64,000 bases of DNA, taken from Terfezia claveryi. Lineage: Eukaryota > Ascomycota > Pezizomycetes > Pezizales > Pezizaceae. The notes beneath the pieces are model-generated. The model saw only the letters and a program-made list of their open reading frames with translations, did no database searches and was not told the DNA's origin. The number at the start of each line of letters is the position of its first letter. The stretch's first letter is position 1. The DNA lies in the NCBI GenBank assembly GCA_015179025.1, contig WHUX01000093.1, positions 62,001-126,000 of the forward strand. The letters are read 5' to 3'. The position numbers were made by a program, and so were the translations under genes. Below are positions 1-10,850 of the stretch, in pieces.

Positions 1-1
1 C

Positions 2-114
2 CATAGTGTGTAATTGATAATTATCTCATGTTTTGAGCACTTTTCAGTAAGTACCGTACAACCTATGTGCCAGTAGTATTCACAACCCACAGTATGTAAT
101 TGATAAATATCTCA
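2..114. repeat. Pair of ~27-bp direct repeats upstream of lipoxygenase
   Basis: Positions 2-28 and 88-114 carry nearly the same sequence around the core GTAATTGATAA..ATCTCA, 86 bp apart. They lie 140-250 bp before the lipoxygenase start, so they could be upstream promoter repeats or remains of a small duplication. No function can be assigned from sequence alone. Confidence 0.6.
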
Positions 115-253
115 GCATGTCCATAGTCTCAGACTCTTCTTGAAGCCATCACTCAGCACAATTCTTCTACCCTCTCGAGACTGCACTGCACCTGATTCTG
201 TCTACATTGACTTTACCTTCACCATACGTATTTACCTGTTCTCCAAATAAGCA

Positions 254-2516
254 ATGGAATTGCCATTCCCCTTGCCATTCCCACGGGGTGACTCCAGGTT
301 TACAGGTGAAGACCGCGACGCTAAGCTTCAAGAAGCTCTTGCGGGTTTGTCAGACTGGAACACAGGAGTTCTTAGTTGTCAGCTCTTGCAGTGGAAGGTA
401 ACTCCTAAGTTTCACGACATCAGTACCGCGATACCTCTCATCCATAAACCCAGCGGTATAGCCCGCGGCGTTCCACTACTAGATTCTGGCAAGCGCCTCA
501 ATCTCGTTGGAAAGATCGTGGATTTCTATTCTGCATGGCCTGAGGATGCGAAGCCATGCATTGCGAAAGGCACATACCAGAACACTCAGAAAGCTCTTTC
601 TGGGGTATTCAAGCTATGTCTAAACAAGTATTACTGCTCTCATTCACTTGCTACGTTGATGTGGAGCTAATCTCTATTCTCAAAAATATAGGTATGATGC
701 TTACCTTGATTTGATCCAGGCCGAGCCTTTTATGCCAATCAGTTTATCCGTTACGGAGAGAAGAAAGATCTACACCTGGAGCGAGGCTGGTGGGTATCCC
801 CCGCACTTGGCCATCGTTCCACCAGGGGATAAACACAATGACCTCTTTAATGCTAGTCGCCTGGCAGGAGTAAAATCCTGCCTGGCCAAAGTGATTCCGA
901 AAGAATTGGTGGACCTCAACCCAAGCCAAGGCACTACCTTGTCCCAGAATACCACGTACAACCAAAAGCTTGTCGAGGAGGCGAAGAACATTTATATAAA
1001 CCCGAATGTTGGAACCAGGACGACACCCCGCCCGCCAGGAGTGCCCTTGAAGCTAGACTGGTACACCGACTTTGTTTTTGCTCAACAATATTTCACGGGG
1101 ACGAACCCAAGTACTATAAGGCTTGCCACGATCGAATGGATAACCAGATTCCGCGATGCTGCAAAGGGGCAGGGCAAAGAAGACATGGTTACGCTTATTG
1201 ATCAGGCTGCAGAAGCAAAGTCATTGTATGTTCAGGATTATAGTGACTTCAGGACTATGGTGGGCGCCCAGCCCACCGAAATCTTCCAATCGAATGCATC
1301 CTTGCCTGACGATACGAAAAAGTGGAGGTGGGCCGTTGCACCTGTGTGTCTATTCAACCTACCTGCAGACGATGGTATTCTCCACCCCCTAGCTATTGTC
1401 ATTGACTATATCAAAGATATGGCTTCCTCGGTGGTCATTTTCAACAAGAGGCTTAATTCCTCTGTCACCAGCATTGACGAGGCTACTGATTGGCCATGGC
1501 GATACGCAAAGACTTGCATTCAGGTGGCAGACTGGCATAAACATGAACTTGGAGTGCACCTCTCGCTCACCCATCTGGTAGAGGAAGCAATCATTGTGGC
1601 TGCCCATCGGTCGTTCGATGACAATCATCCTGTGTACCGGATCTTGAGGCCTCACTGGCTCAAGACACTTGCTATCAACGAAGCAGCGCGTGCAATCCTC
1701 GTGCCCAGTGTGATCGATATGATCAGTGGGATGACGCCAGCGCATATTGTCAAGTTTGTCAGGGCAGAATACAACAATTTCAACTTCACCAAACGGTATA
1801 TTCCGAATGATCTCCCAGACCGTGGTTTCCCACTTGACCAAGTGGGTCTCGGGGACAAACAATTCCACAACTATGCTTATGCACGCAACATGATCTACAT
1901 GTGGCATACCTTGCGCAAATTTGTTACGAATTTCTTTAGTGCTTTCTCCGAGCTTGACAGCGACGATAAAATCAAGAATGACAATAACATCCAGTTATGG
2001 GTGAAGGAATTACATGAGGATGGAAAGTTGACCACTTTCCCTGATATCAAAACACGAGACCAACTTATTGACGCTGTGACAATGTGCATTCACATCGCCT
2101 CCCCTCAGCACACAGCAGTCAACTACCTCCAGGAGTACTATCAGACATTCGTAATCAACAAACCTCCATCATTCTTTGTCGCACCCCCCACCACCCTTGG
2201 AGACCTCGAAGCATTGACTGAAGCCGACTTGGTCAAGGCTTTGCCAATGAACCAGTTGAGGCAGTGGCTCCTTGCAGCGCAGCTACCACATCTCTTGAAT
2301 GAGACTGTTGCACAAAAGGAAAGTTTGCCCCACTATGCCTTGACTCTAATTCAGACAGCAGGTGAGAAAAAGGTCAGAGAAGCTGCAACGGAGCTATATG
2401 TGGATCTCGGGATCCTTGGAGAAATTTTCGAGCAAGTTAGCAAGGAGATGGAGCCTGAAACGGGTGGCTACCACGTGATGAAGCCTGAAAAGACGGCCGT
2501 GAGTGTTTTGATTTGA
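254..2516 (+). CDS. Lipoxygenase, two exons (732 aa)
   Basis: Exons 254-627 and 692-2516; the 64-nt intron has a GCTAAT branch site and ends in TATAG, and the frame joins across it exactly. The protein contains the canonical lipoxygenase histidine array His-X4-His-X4-His-X17-His-X8-His around residues 409-446; the second and third His (about 414 and 419) should bind the catalytic metal. A QHTAVN motif downstream supplies the third His and an Asn, and the chain ends in Ile, the C-terminal carboxylate ligand. All five ligands are therefore present, which predicts an active iron or manganese enzyme that inserts O2 into linoleic or other polyunsaturated fatty acids. A C-terminal Ile is shared with fungal iron enzymes, whereas the Magnaporthe manganese enzyme ends in Val; this is suggestive only. 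No signal peptide is visible, so it is probably intracellular. There is no PLAT domain, as usual for fungal members. Confidence 0.93.
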
Positions 2517-3786
2517 GTGAGCGTTTTTGGATGGGAATTTGTCTGGTGGATTGGTTTTTATAAGTTGATAGTTTTTGAATGCTTTAATGTTTTCTTTTTG
2601 TATCATGCTCCGGTCATATTACGTTTTGTAACTCCGTTGATTATTATCCGCTCTCTTATATTGGATGGGAATCTATGGTACTTATTGGCAGAATAGCTGT
2701 TGGGGAATTTACCTTTATTTACACGAACAAATTGCAAGCATGGGCTCCATGCGGCACATCCGGAAACGCTATGGTTATTTGCCGCTAAGCTTGTTCTGGC
2801 AGTCGGCCGCTCCTTGAGCCTAGTTCCCAATGGTGGCGGTAATGAACACACTTACCCTAATTAAGAAAAGTCCTTTCAGCAACCTGATTAGTCTGGTTGC
2901 AGACTACAACCAGATAGTTTCGTGCTCCCAACAGACTACTCAGCAAACATGCCACCTTGTTTGTTATCCCTTGAATCCGGCACGAGGACATCTTGAATAA
3001 GAAGAGTAAGTATCTCCTGCTTTTTAAGTTTGGTTAGCACAATTGGTACTCACTTCGCTGGCAGTGTATTTTTCAAAGGCCCGGCAATATGAAACCTAAC
3101 CTCACTATACACCAGAATAAGAAATAGATACTTTCACAGTCGACATATATATTGAGATAGCTCTTCCAATGACCCAACTGCTAGCAGGCTATCCCCAGGT
3201 TGATTTGAGGGCTAGTAAATATTTGGAATATTACATTGACTGCTGTCGCATTGCTGCATATTATGCAGGAGAGCAGAGATTCAGGGTAATAAAGGTTAAC
3301 GCTTGCGGGTGTCAGGGAATAGATGAAATGAACTGATTGGGGCTAGCCTTGACATTGCGTTAATTCACCTACGGGTTATTCAAAGCTCATGTCCGCGGTA
3401 CCCGTCCGTCTTTACCTTCAAGTAGGAATACGGTCAGACCATAAAGAGGGCACGAGACTATCACTTCGCTTAGCAAGTTAAAACGTTATTGATTTGGCCT
3501 CTTGTGTGACAGGCGTATCTTATCAGTTGCAGCCTATGGAAGTAACTTTAGTAGTTGGTTTCTACATGAGACCAGTATATTTGAGTGTTTTAGACTAGCT
3601 GTGTTTTATAACGGGGGGAGGGGGGAGAGGGGGGGGGCTTGGTAGTTGTAAATTTTCGGCGCGGCAGTGAGTTTCATGGTAACTAAGCATAATCAGAAAA
3701 TCATAACAGATGTTTGCATAATTATTGCTCGGTATCGACGCAATTGATTAATAAGCCGGGCAGCTAAGCAGTACTGGGCGATTCGC
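2517..3786. other. Intergenic region, no gene seen
   Basis: AT-rich sequence with only short incidental reading frames. It holds the palindromic copy at 2889-2916 and a G-rich tract near 3613-3640. The 3' end of the lipoxygenase transcript presumably lies in the first few hundred bases. Confidence 0.6.
2889..2916. repeat. Short palindrome of the TAGTCTGGTTG family
   Basis: Inverted halves TAGTCTGGTTG and CAACCAGATA around a 7-nt centre. Related copies occur at 3943-3987, 47811-47848 and 52463-52519, and half copies elsewhere in the window. Confidence 0.55.
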
Positions 3787-3799
3787 AACAGCTTTAGAA

Positions 3800-3927
3800 T
3801 TTTTTTTTTTTTTTTTTTAAAAACTCAGTACTCCTATGCAGCCCCGTAAGGGGGACTATGAGGAGCCACGCGGAAGCCCGGTGGATTCAAGGGTAAGACA
3901 AGTTAGTCTGTCAGACCCACGCGAACT
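3800..3927 (-). mobile_element. 5'-truncated poly(A) retroelement, copy A (128 bp)
   Basis: Read on the minus strand this is a 128-bp body ending in GGAGTACTGAG and a long A tail (T run at 3800-3818 on the plus strand). It is flanked by the perfect 13-bp duplication AACAGCTTTAGAA at 3787-3799 and 3928-3940. The tail and target duplication are the marks of target-primed reverse transcription. Copies B, C and D at 37.8, 38.6 and 39.3 kb share its 3' end but differ in 5' length. Confidence 0.9.
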
Positions 3928-3942
3928 AACAGCTTTAGAAGG

Positions 3943-3987
3943 TAGTCTGGTTGGCGCCATGGCACAACATTTGTGTCAACCAGACTA
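3943..3987. repeat. 45-bp palindromic repeat, TAGTCTGGTTGGC family
   Basis: Starts TAGTCTGGTTGGC and ends GTCAACCAGACTA, giving a near-perfect hairpin with a central GCCATGGCACAAC region. It begins two bases after the target duplication of retroelement copy A. Confidence 0.7.
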
Positions 3988-4065
3988 TTTGGAAGGCATC
4001 TACACGATTATGCGGTTGGCAGTTCCGTATATGTATATCTACTTTATTGCGTTGTAAGTAATGTA

Positions 4066-6805
4066 CCATACTGCACGGGCTACCGGATCATCACTGGCAA
4101 CCGGATCAAATGGCGATTTGGTGGTTTGTCTCAAACTTTGGGATTATTTTGTATATATATAGTAGTTTCTTGAACAAATCACCCAAGGACGCATGCATAT
4201 TACTGCTCAAAATATATGGGAAAAATACATGATTGCATAGAATAGGGTTGGCCGGAGGATCTGTGAATAGAAAGAGGATACAGGGTATTTGAATGGCAGG
4301 AATTATTGCTTCCACTTTATAGTTGAGGTCTACATAAGCTAGTGATGACCAATCTCTACGAAACCTTTCTCACCCCCCAGATCAGTTGAGGAAGGGACGC
4401 CGGTGAGCAATTTCTTGGAGTATCTTAACCAAATCAGTCCGAAGTCAAGCGTCCGATAGGTCCAAAGGATATATATAGGTAGGAAGGCCATTTAGATACT
4501 CCAGTCATAGTATCTGACCAGATCTGAGTCAGGCCATTCGGTGGGGGCCTACCATCCATCTTCGGGATGCCGATCACCACCGGGATGCGGATCACCCGGC
4601 TATTTATGCATTTTCAACGATTTCGAGCTCTATACATAATGAAATAAGCCCAGATTCTGGGATCGTATTTGAGATATATAGTACTTTGCAAAATAAAGTA
4701 TCGCAGGCCCAAGGTATACTACAGCTTAAATGATGCTGAGAGAAATACCGGGGATTACCGGGTAGGTTTAGCCATAAGATATATGAATAGATGATGGCGG
4801 AGAAAGTTTCAATGATCAGAAATTACTGTTTCCACTTGGTACTTGTGGTTTGCGCTCACTATATATGCAATTTCATATAATATGCCCATACAGAAGGATC
4901 GGTCCGAAATGGTAGCTTAGCCGGGAATGCAAATGAAGCTACTTTTTGTCGTAGCTCAACCAAACCAGGCCTAATTCGAAAACCAGATAGGTCAAAAGCA
5001 AGCACATGGGTAGGGAAATACTCTCAGGTAGCTTATACAGGATATCTGAGCAGAACCGGGCAACGTCATGCCCCCAAACGAAGGCCTAGGGATTGTGCAT
5101 AGAATATATTCACTATCATAATTCAATCAAACTAGGTCCAAATCAAATACCTAATGGCACGAAAGTATGCCAATAGGCAGGCCTGTCAATTAGTACTCTA
5201 CACATGATATCTGTTAAAAATTGAGTGAGGACATATCACTAATGAGCGGTTCAGCGGGAGGGCACATAAAATATATCTATGTTATAAGTTAATGAAACCA
5301 AGCCCAAATCAAGCAAATACTGGCTTATATGAATGCTTGTAGAGACTAGACACTTGTATACATGCTATACAGTAGCTTTGACTTGACTAAAGTGAAGTCA
5401 TCTTGTAAAGGCCCTTCTCAGAAACAGGCCAACAGGTGGTAGATTTTGGGATACCACTTTCAAGCAAGTACAGGATCAGGTATTTAATATCTTAAAGCAT
5501 TAATGTATGGAGGGCAATCTTTTGAACCTATTGCACATATGATTTAGCCTAAATTGATGTAGCTTAGTGTCATAGCCTTTTTGGGAAGAAATATAAAGTC
5601 TTAGTATATGTCAATCTCTATCTACCTAAAATATATATTTAGTTGCTGAGACAAGCTCGTCTGTTCTATTTAGCTATGTGTATTTGTTTGAGCTATAGGG
5701 CGATTGATCTGGGTCTGGTTTGGTTGAGCTACGACAAGAAATACCTTCATTTGCATCTCCGGCGAAGCTACCATTACGGACCGACCCTTCTGCGTGGGCA
5801 TATTATATGAAATTGCATATATAGTGAGTATAAACCACAAGTACCAAGTGGGAACAGTAATTTCTGATCATTGAAACCTTCTCCACCATCATCTATTCAT
5901 ATATCTTATGGCTAAACCTACCCGGTAATCCCCGGTATTTCTCTCAGCATCATTTAAGCTGTAGTGCACCTTGGGCCTGCGATACTTTATTTTGCAAAGT
6001 ACTATATATCTCAAATACGATCCCAGAATCTGGGTCTATTTCGTTGTGTATAGAGCTCGAAATCGTCGAAAATGCATAAATAGCCGGGTGATCCGCATCC
6101 CGGTGGTGATCGACATCCCGAGGATGGATGGTACTCTGAATTGGGGTAAGAGTTGAGCTAGGTGTACCAAAAGAAGGTGGTGTCAAGTGTTCGATAGCTC
6201 AAAAGAATCATTACAAGGAGGGCAATCCCTTGAACTTATAACAAGCCTTATTTAGCCTAAATTGAGGTGGCTTGGCATAGTAGCCATATTAGGCAGAAAT
6301 AACAAATCTTGGGATATATCAACCGAGAAAAGGTTAACTGATGGCTTCAGTTACCCGAAACATTCTGCTTTCTGTGTAGATTCTTGTGAGCTATTAGGTC
6401 CTTGACTTTGGCCTGGTTTGGTTGAGATACTCCAAGAAATTGCCTGCCGGCGTCCCTCCTCAACTAACCCGAGGGATGAGAAAGGTTTCGTAGAGATTGG
6501 TCATCCCTAGCTTATGTAGGCCTCAACTATAAAGTAGAAGCAATAATTCCTGCCATTCAAATACCCCGTATCCCCTTTCTATTCACAGATCCTACGGCCA
6601 ACCCTATTCTATGCAATCATGTATTTTTCCTATATATTTTAAGTAATAATATGCATGCGCCCTTGGGTGAATTGTCCAAGAAACTACTATATATATACAA
6701 AATAATCCCAAAGTTTGAGCCTATTTGGTTGGAAATTGCACACAAATCACCAAATCGCCATTTGATCCGATTGCCCGTGATGATCCGGTAGCCCGTGCAG
6801 TATGG
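4066..6805. mobile_element. Foldback-type element with ~1-kb inverted arms
   Basis: The outer ends CCATACTGCACGGGCTACCG (left, from 4066) and its reverse complement (right, to 6805) are both flanked by TA. The inverted similarity continues inward for about 0.9-1.1 kb on each side, roughly 4066-4975 against 5712-6805, with an AT-rich centre. The right half also contains two direct divergent units (from about 5510 and from about 6216, both starting GGAGGGCAATC), so the arms are built of repeated modules. No transposase reading frame is visible. TA flanks fit a Tc1/mariner/pogo-type non-autonomous element; it is clearly old, with many substitutions between arms. Confidence 0.8.
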
Positions 6806-6843
6806 TATAGATAACTAGTATTACAGAAAAATCAACCACCATA

Positions 6844-7626
6844 CAGAGGACTCTCGATACAAGCATATCGTTCGGACCGGGAGAAGTATGCTTGTAACCA
6901 ATATATGCTTACAGCAAGAGAAAATAGGTAACTATGGAATAGCGCTATCTAGCGGTAGGAGATGTTGCGGAATAGGCTTACCAATATAAGCAGAGCATAC
7001 AAACAACAAATAGCTAAATGAGAGTAGGTGTGGAGACCGGAATGTCAAGGAGAGGAGGCGGCGGGGGCACTCCCCGGAGGCACCAGAAAGTCATTGATCT
7101 TCTGTTGAATTTCTAGAGTCTTTATGCGTTTTTTCTCTCGCTGTAGAATATCTTGTAGCTCCCTGATATTAGCTGCCGGATCAGCTTGAAGAGAAAACAG
7201 GAGTAATCCTTCAATATATGCGAGAGCCATATGTCCCCAGGTCGACTTGGGATTTTCTGCGGATTTTCTTCGGCATGTGTCTTTGTGGCTTGACGCTCAA
7301 GCTCCAATCATTCCTGACGCTGCTGGACAACAGAAGGTTTGGAAGAAGAGGCCATTGTTGTTGTTACGATATGTGGTTGTGTATATTGTCTCCGGAGATG
7401 TGATGTTACAGGGTGATTTTAGTCTGGTTAGGGTGATTTCATATCGATAAGTGCCTATTTGTAGTTTAGCGCTTCTCTTGATACAAGCATATGTATGGTG
7501 ACTAAGCGAAAAAAATAAGAATATTCTTGTATCCAAAATATGCTTATTTACTATGTGGGACCGGCGAATGTATGCTTGTAACCAATATATGCTTGTATCC
7601 AGTATGCTTGTATCCAGAGTCCTCTG
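6844..7626. mobile_element. Non-autonomous pogo/Tigger-like element (783 bp, TA flanks)
   Basis: Terminal inverted repeats begin CAGAGGACTCTCGATACAAG on the left and match the reverse complement of the right end (..CAGAGTCCTCTG), with TA on both outer sides. Subterminal ATACAAGCATAT motifs recur in both ends. The interior carries the joined first and last parts of a transposase gene, consistent with an internal deletion derivative. Confidence 0.85.
7045..7355 (-). pseudogene. Internally deleted pogo/Tigger-like transposase remnant
   Basis: A reading frame opens at ATG 7355 (MASSSKP..), meets a TGA after about 16 codons, continues as an acidic/basic stretch, then shifts frame near 7230. It ends in a coiled-coil-like segment and QQKINDFL, which resembles the QQ-x-ITDFF tail of pogo/Tigger transposases. 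The DDE catalytic core is missing. The assignment rests on the tail motif and the element's ends. Confidence 0.5.
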
Positions 7627-9099
7627 TAGTCAGCACCAGGTGTACCTACAAGCCATCAAACCAGCCACTTAAACTGGGGCACACTTTGAGTCGCTTCCCA
7701 AAAACGGGGCCTTAAGAAGGACAAACAGCTTTACCTTCGACCATAGGCATTTTCAAATTCCCTGGCCTCCCTAGATTCTCCTTGTCGAGTTACACATAAC
7801 TCTCTCCATCAGTATAAAACACTTCCTCTAACTCCATCCTGGCCCCTCTGCACTCCCCACAGCCCCAGAGACATCACCCTCCTGCCCCCATCCGTCATCT
7901 CCCACTTCAGGTTCGCAAGCCATTCTGATAACTCTCCGCCCAGTCTGTGCCGATATATTTGAATGCTGCAAAGAAAAAAATTGGTGAGGGGGAGGTTGAT
8001 TGCATTACAGATTACACAGTGAACCTACCATTCAATATACAGGGACAAACAAAGAGTGGAGGTCAGATAGTAGGCGAGTACAGTCACGAATCCCATAGTC
8101 ATGAATTTGCCGTAATACCTCGGGCCACACCGCAGCATGACATTTCTTGTACTCATCTACTCTGTACAGAGGAGGCTTTTAAGTGGACCGTCTGGATGAT
8201 TTGCTTTGTGTGTTTGAAGTAGACTTTCAAGCCTGGGAGAGGGGGGAAGGAGTGAGTGCTGGTACCGGTGCTGGTGGTGTGATGGATTCTCAGCCATTAA
8301 TTTTTTTTAAATAGGTTGGTTATTGATAAAAATGTACTGTATGTCCTCAAATTGGAGCCGAATCAATAGTTCATCTTATACAAGCTATATATGCGAAGAT
8401 ATAAACGCGGCTCTGATATGATTGGGATGCTAGTGTAAACGGGGGGCACATTAGATTATTGAGTGCCGAAATAGGCAGCTACAGATGGAACACGTGACAA
8501 TTAGCATATGAGGGTAACTATTGAAGTTCTCAGGGTATGAGTGAGCAGATGCGACGGATGATTGTATTACATTATCAATATCGAATACAGACAGGACTTT
8601 TTGAGTGGTCAAATAAGCACTGTAGCAAGGACTGTGTCAGCAGCGAGCAACAGCAGAGACAAAGAACAGCTGTGAACAAAGGAAGGCAAGCAGAACAAAG
8701 AGAACAAAGACCGAAGCATTGAACAATCAAGTTGACCTCCGATATCCGTAAACATTATTCAAACAGTAATTTCGTGGCATATGAGAAACTGACAGTAGAT
8801 ACTAGACGACTCTAGAAACAGAAATCAAGGCCGCATACAGTCCGGTAGAATCTCAAGAAAAAGTAAACTGAATCGCAGAGCTTGCGAAAGGGGTCTCGCA
8901 GTTCTTGTAGGTCTCCTCCCATTGACGTAGATGCCGACCACACCGATAACATGATCCCTTGTGTAGGGAGGGGCTCGTAAGCGCGAAGAAGAGAGAGAGA
9001 GAGAGTATTACTTGTTTGCCTGCCAAACAAAGAAGACAGAACTGCGTGAACAAGTAAATACTCCTTCCCCTCCTCCCCCCAAAAATATATATATATATA
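7627..9099. other. Intergenic region with a possible decayed promoter
   Basis: A pyrimidine-rich stretch with TATAAAA near 7815 (about 7790-7920) looks like a fungal promoter and 5' leader, but the frame that follows (about 7947-8222) has no in-frame ATG and no recognisable family. The rest is AT-rich, with GA repeats near 8990-9005 and an AT dinucleotide run at 9085-9100. Confidence 0.4.
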
Positions 9100-9222
9100 T
9101 GTTCTGGGCCGCTTGCGGGCGGCATACCTACTATGCCACTCGCTGGCAATTTATTTAATTAATGTATTTGGTACATAACGCAATTGAATTTATAACAATA
9201 TAGACATATTCAACGGGTTAGA

Positions 9223-9620
9223 GTTGATCTAATTGATATGCTCTATGAGCCTGAGGGACAATATAAATGGATCGTTATATGAAAGAACTATTATGGCACG
9301 TGGTGTTATCTAGATAAAGTGGTAAGTTAAACTCATTAGTCGAAGTCTGTTACATCTGTAGTGACAGTATGGATCCACCTTTATAGCCCATCTGAAATTC
9401 TATAGTCTGATAATGGTGGAGGATTTAAGGGAGAAGCTGAGCATTTATTATGAGCTTGGAGTATTAAAATTAAACATGGAAAAACCTCGCACCTCTCAAG
9501 TTCAAGGGCTCGTTGAACAAGCTAATAGAATTGTACAATCTCCAGTAACCACTCAGCTTTAGCTGAACGGACACAAATTGACACTGGATAATAGCCTACT
9601 TGTATGTATCTAATATAGCT
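9223..9620 (+). pseudogene. Decayed rve-type integrase (DDE core)
   Basis: Translation gives VDLIDM.., GQYKWI.., SDNGGGFKG and, after a +1 shift near 9480, GLVEQANRIV. This pattern matches the retroviral-type integrase core of KRBA2/SCAND3-like and Ginger-like transposons and of Gypsy elements. Several in-frame stops (for example the TGA after KWIVI and the TAG before SDNGG) show that it is dead. It lies just inside the left inverted end at 9100, in the position expected for the transposase of that unit. Confidence 0.75.
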
Positions 9621-9756
9621 CTAGTTAGGTATATTTGTATTAATTCAAGTACGTTATATACTAAATATAGTAATGCGGGCCGCTCACGGGCAATTTAAAT
9701 AATTACTCGATTTGGTGTATAATGCACCTGTATTGATAAAGGTATACGAGTACTGA

Positions 9757-10050
9757 TTAACCAAAAAAAAAGAATTGATAACGGTATACCTGAGTGACTG
9801 CAATAGATTCATGTATTTCCCAGTCGATTAGACCCCCTCTAACATTCCAATTTGGTTCAGCTAGAGCTAAGGGGATAATACAGTCATGATCTGTTAGTAC
9901 TTTCGTATGTGAATAAATTAAGAATTTCAGATTATCGGCAACAACAATTAGAGTAGAAGTTTTTGCAGACACAATACACCAGTAGTTATAGATGCCTGGT
10001 GAACTGTGGTTTACCGAGCAGTTAGAGTATCTGAAATACTGAAATATCAT
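9757..10050 (-). other. Unrecognised 97-codon reading frame
   Basis: An open frame starting at ATG 10050, with NYWCIV and LAEPNWNVRGG segments and no stop for 97 codons. It sits between the integrase relic and the Crinkler-type gene. I do not recognise the family. It may be a fragment of a captured host gene or chance. Confidence 0.25.
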
Positions 10051-10850
10051 TCTCTAAGCCTGTAAGGTCGGTAGCTGTTTAGAGGTCTTTTGGTTAGGTA
10101 AAAGTTATCAGAGACGCCATACTTAAAACAATTGATAGGATTCAGGCTGTGATTTTGTAATAGCTTTGCACATAGCCCCTTTTTTATTAGGTTTGGCCAT
10201 ATTAACAACTGCAAAAATATGATGTTTATGTGTTGCTACCATGTACAAGCACGACATATGGCAACATCAGCACTTTTGCCCAATAATGAGACTACTAGTA
10301 CATGTACTATCTGTCGTATCTCCGCCTACATGAGACTACGATCCATCGTATCCCCGCCCAGCTAGCCATACCCTCTGTTACAACCTGGTTGGTGCACCGA
10401 TAAAATCGCACCATTCGAGAGCCTTCACATCGCTGGGAATTGATGTCCATTGAAACCCGAACGCTGCCTCTATGGCGTCCCACATCTCAGTGGGAGCAAA
10501 CAGCGGAAAATCGAGGTCTCAACCCCTCCTAGATGAGGGCGCCCCTGAGACAATGCGCCCAGTGAACATATCAATTGGCAGGTGCCATTGACCACCTGGG
10601 CAATTTGGAAGGCCATGGGGGCCACGTTTGCTTCTTTGGGCCAAGTTTTGGCTCAACGAGAGGTCGTGGAGGTACGTATTTTAATCCTTCAGGAAAAGCA
10701 TTGCTTTTATTTTTTACCCTTTTGTACTGTGAATTCGGGTAAAAAAGAGATTACTACCTGCTTGACTTCACTAAAGTACAGTACCTAACCATTTGAAAAA
10801 TATAACCCCCCATAATGCTCTCGTAATAAAAAAGAAAAAAAAAAGAATTA

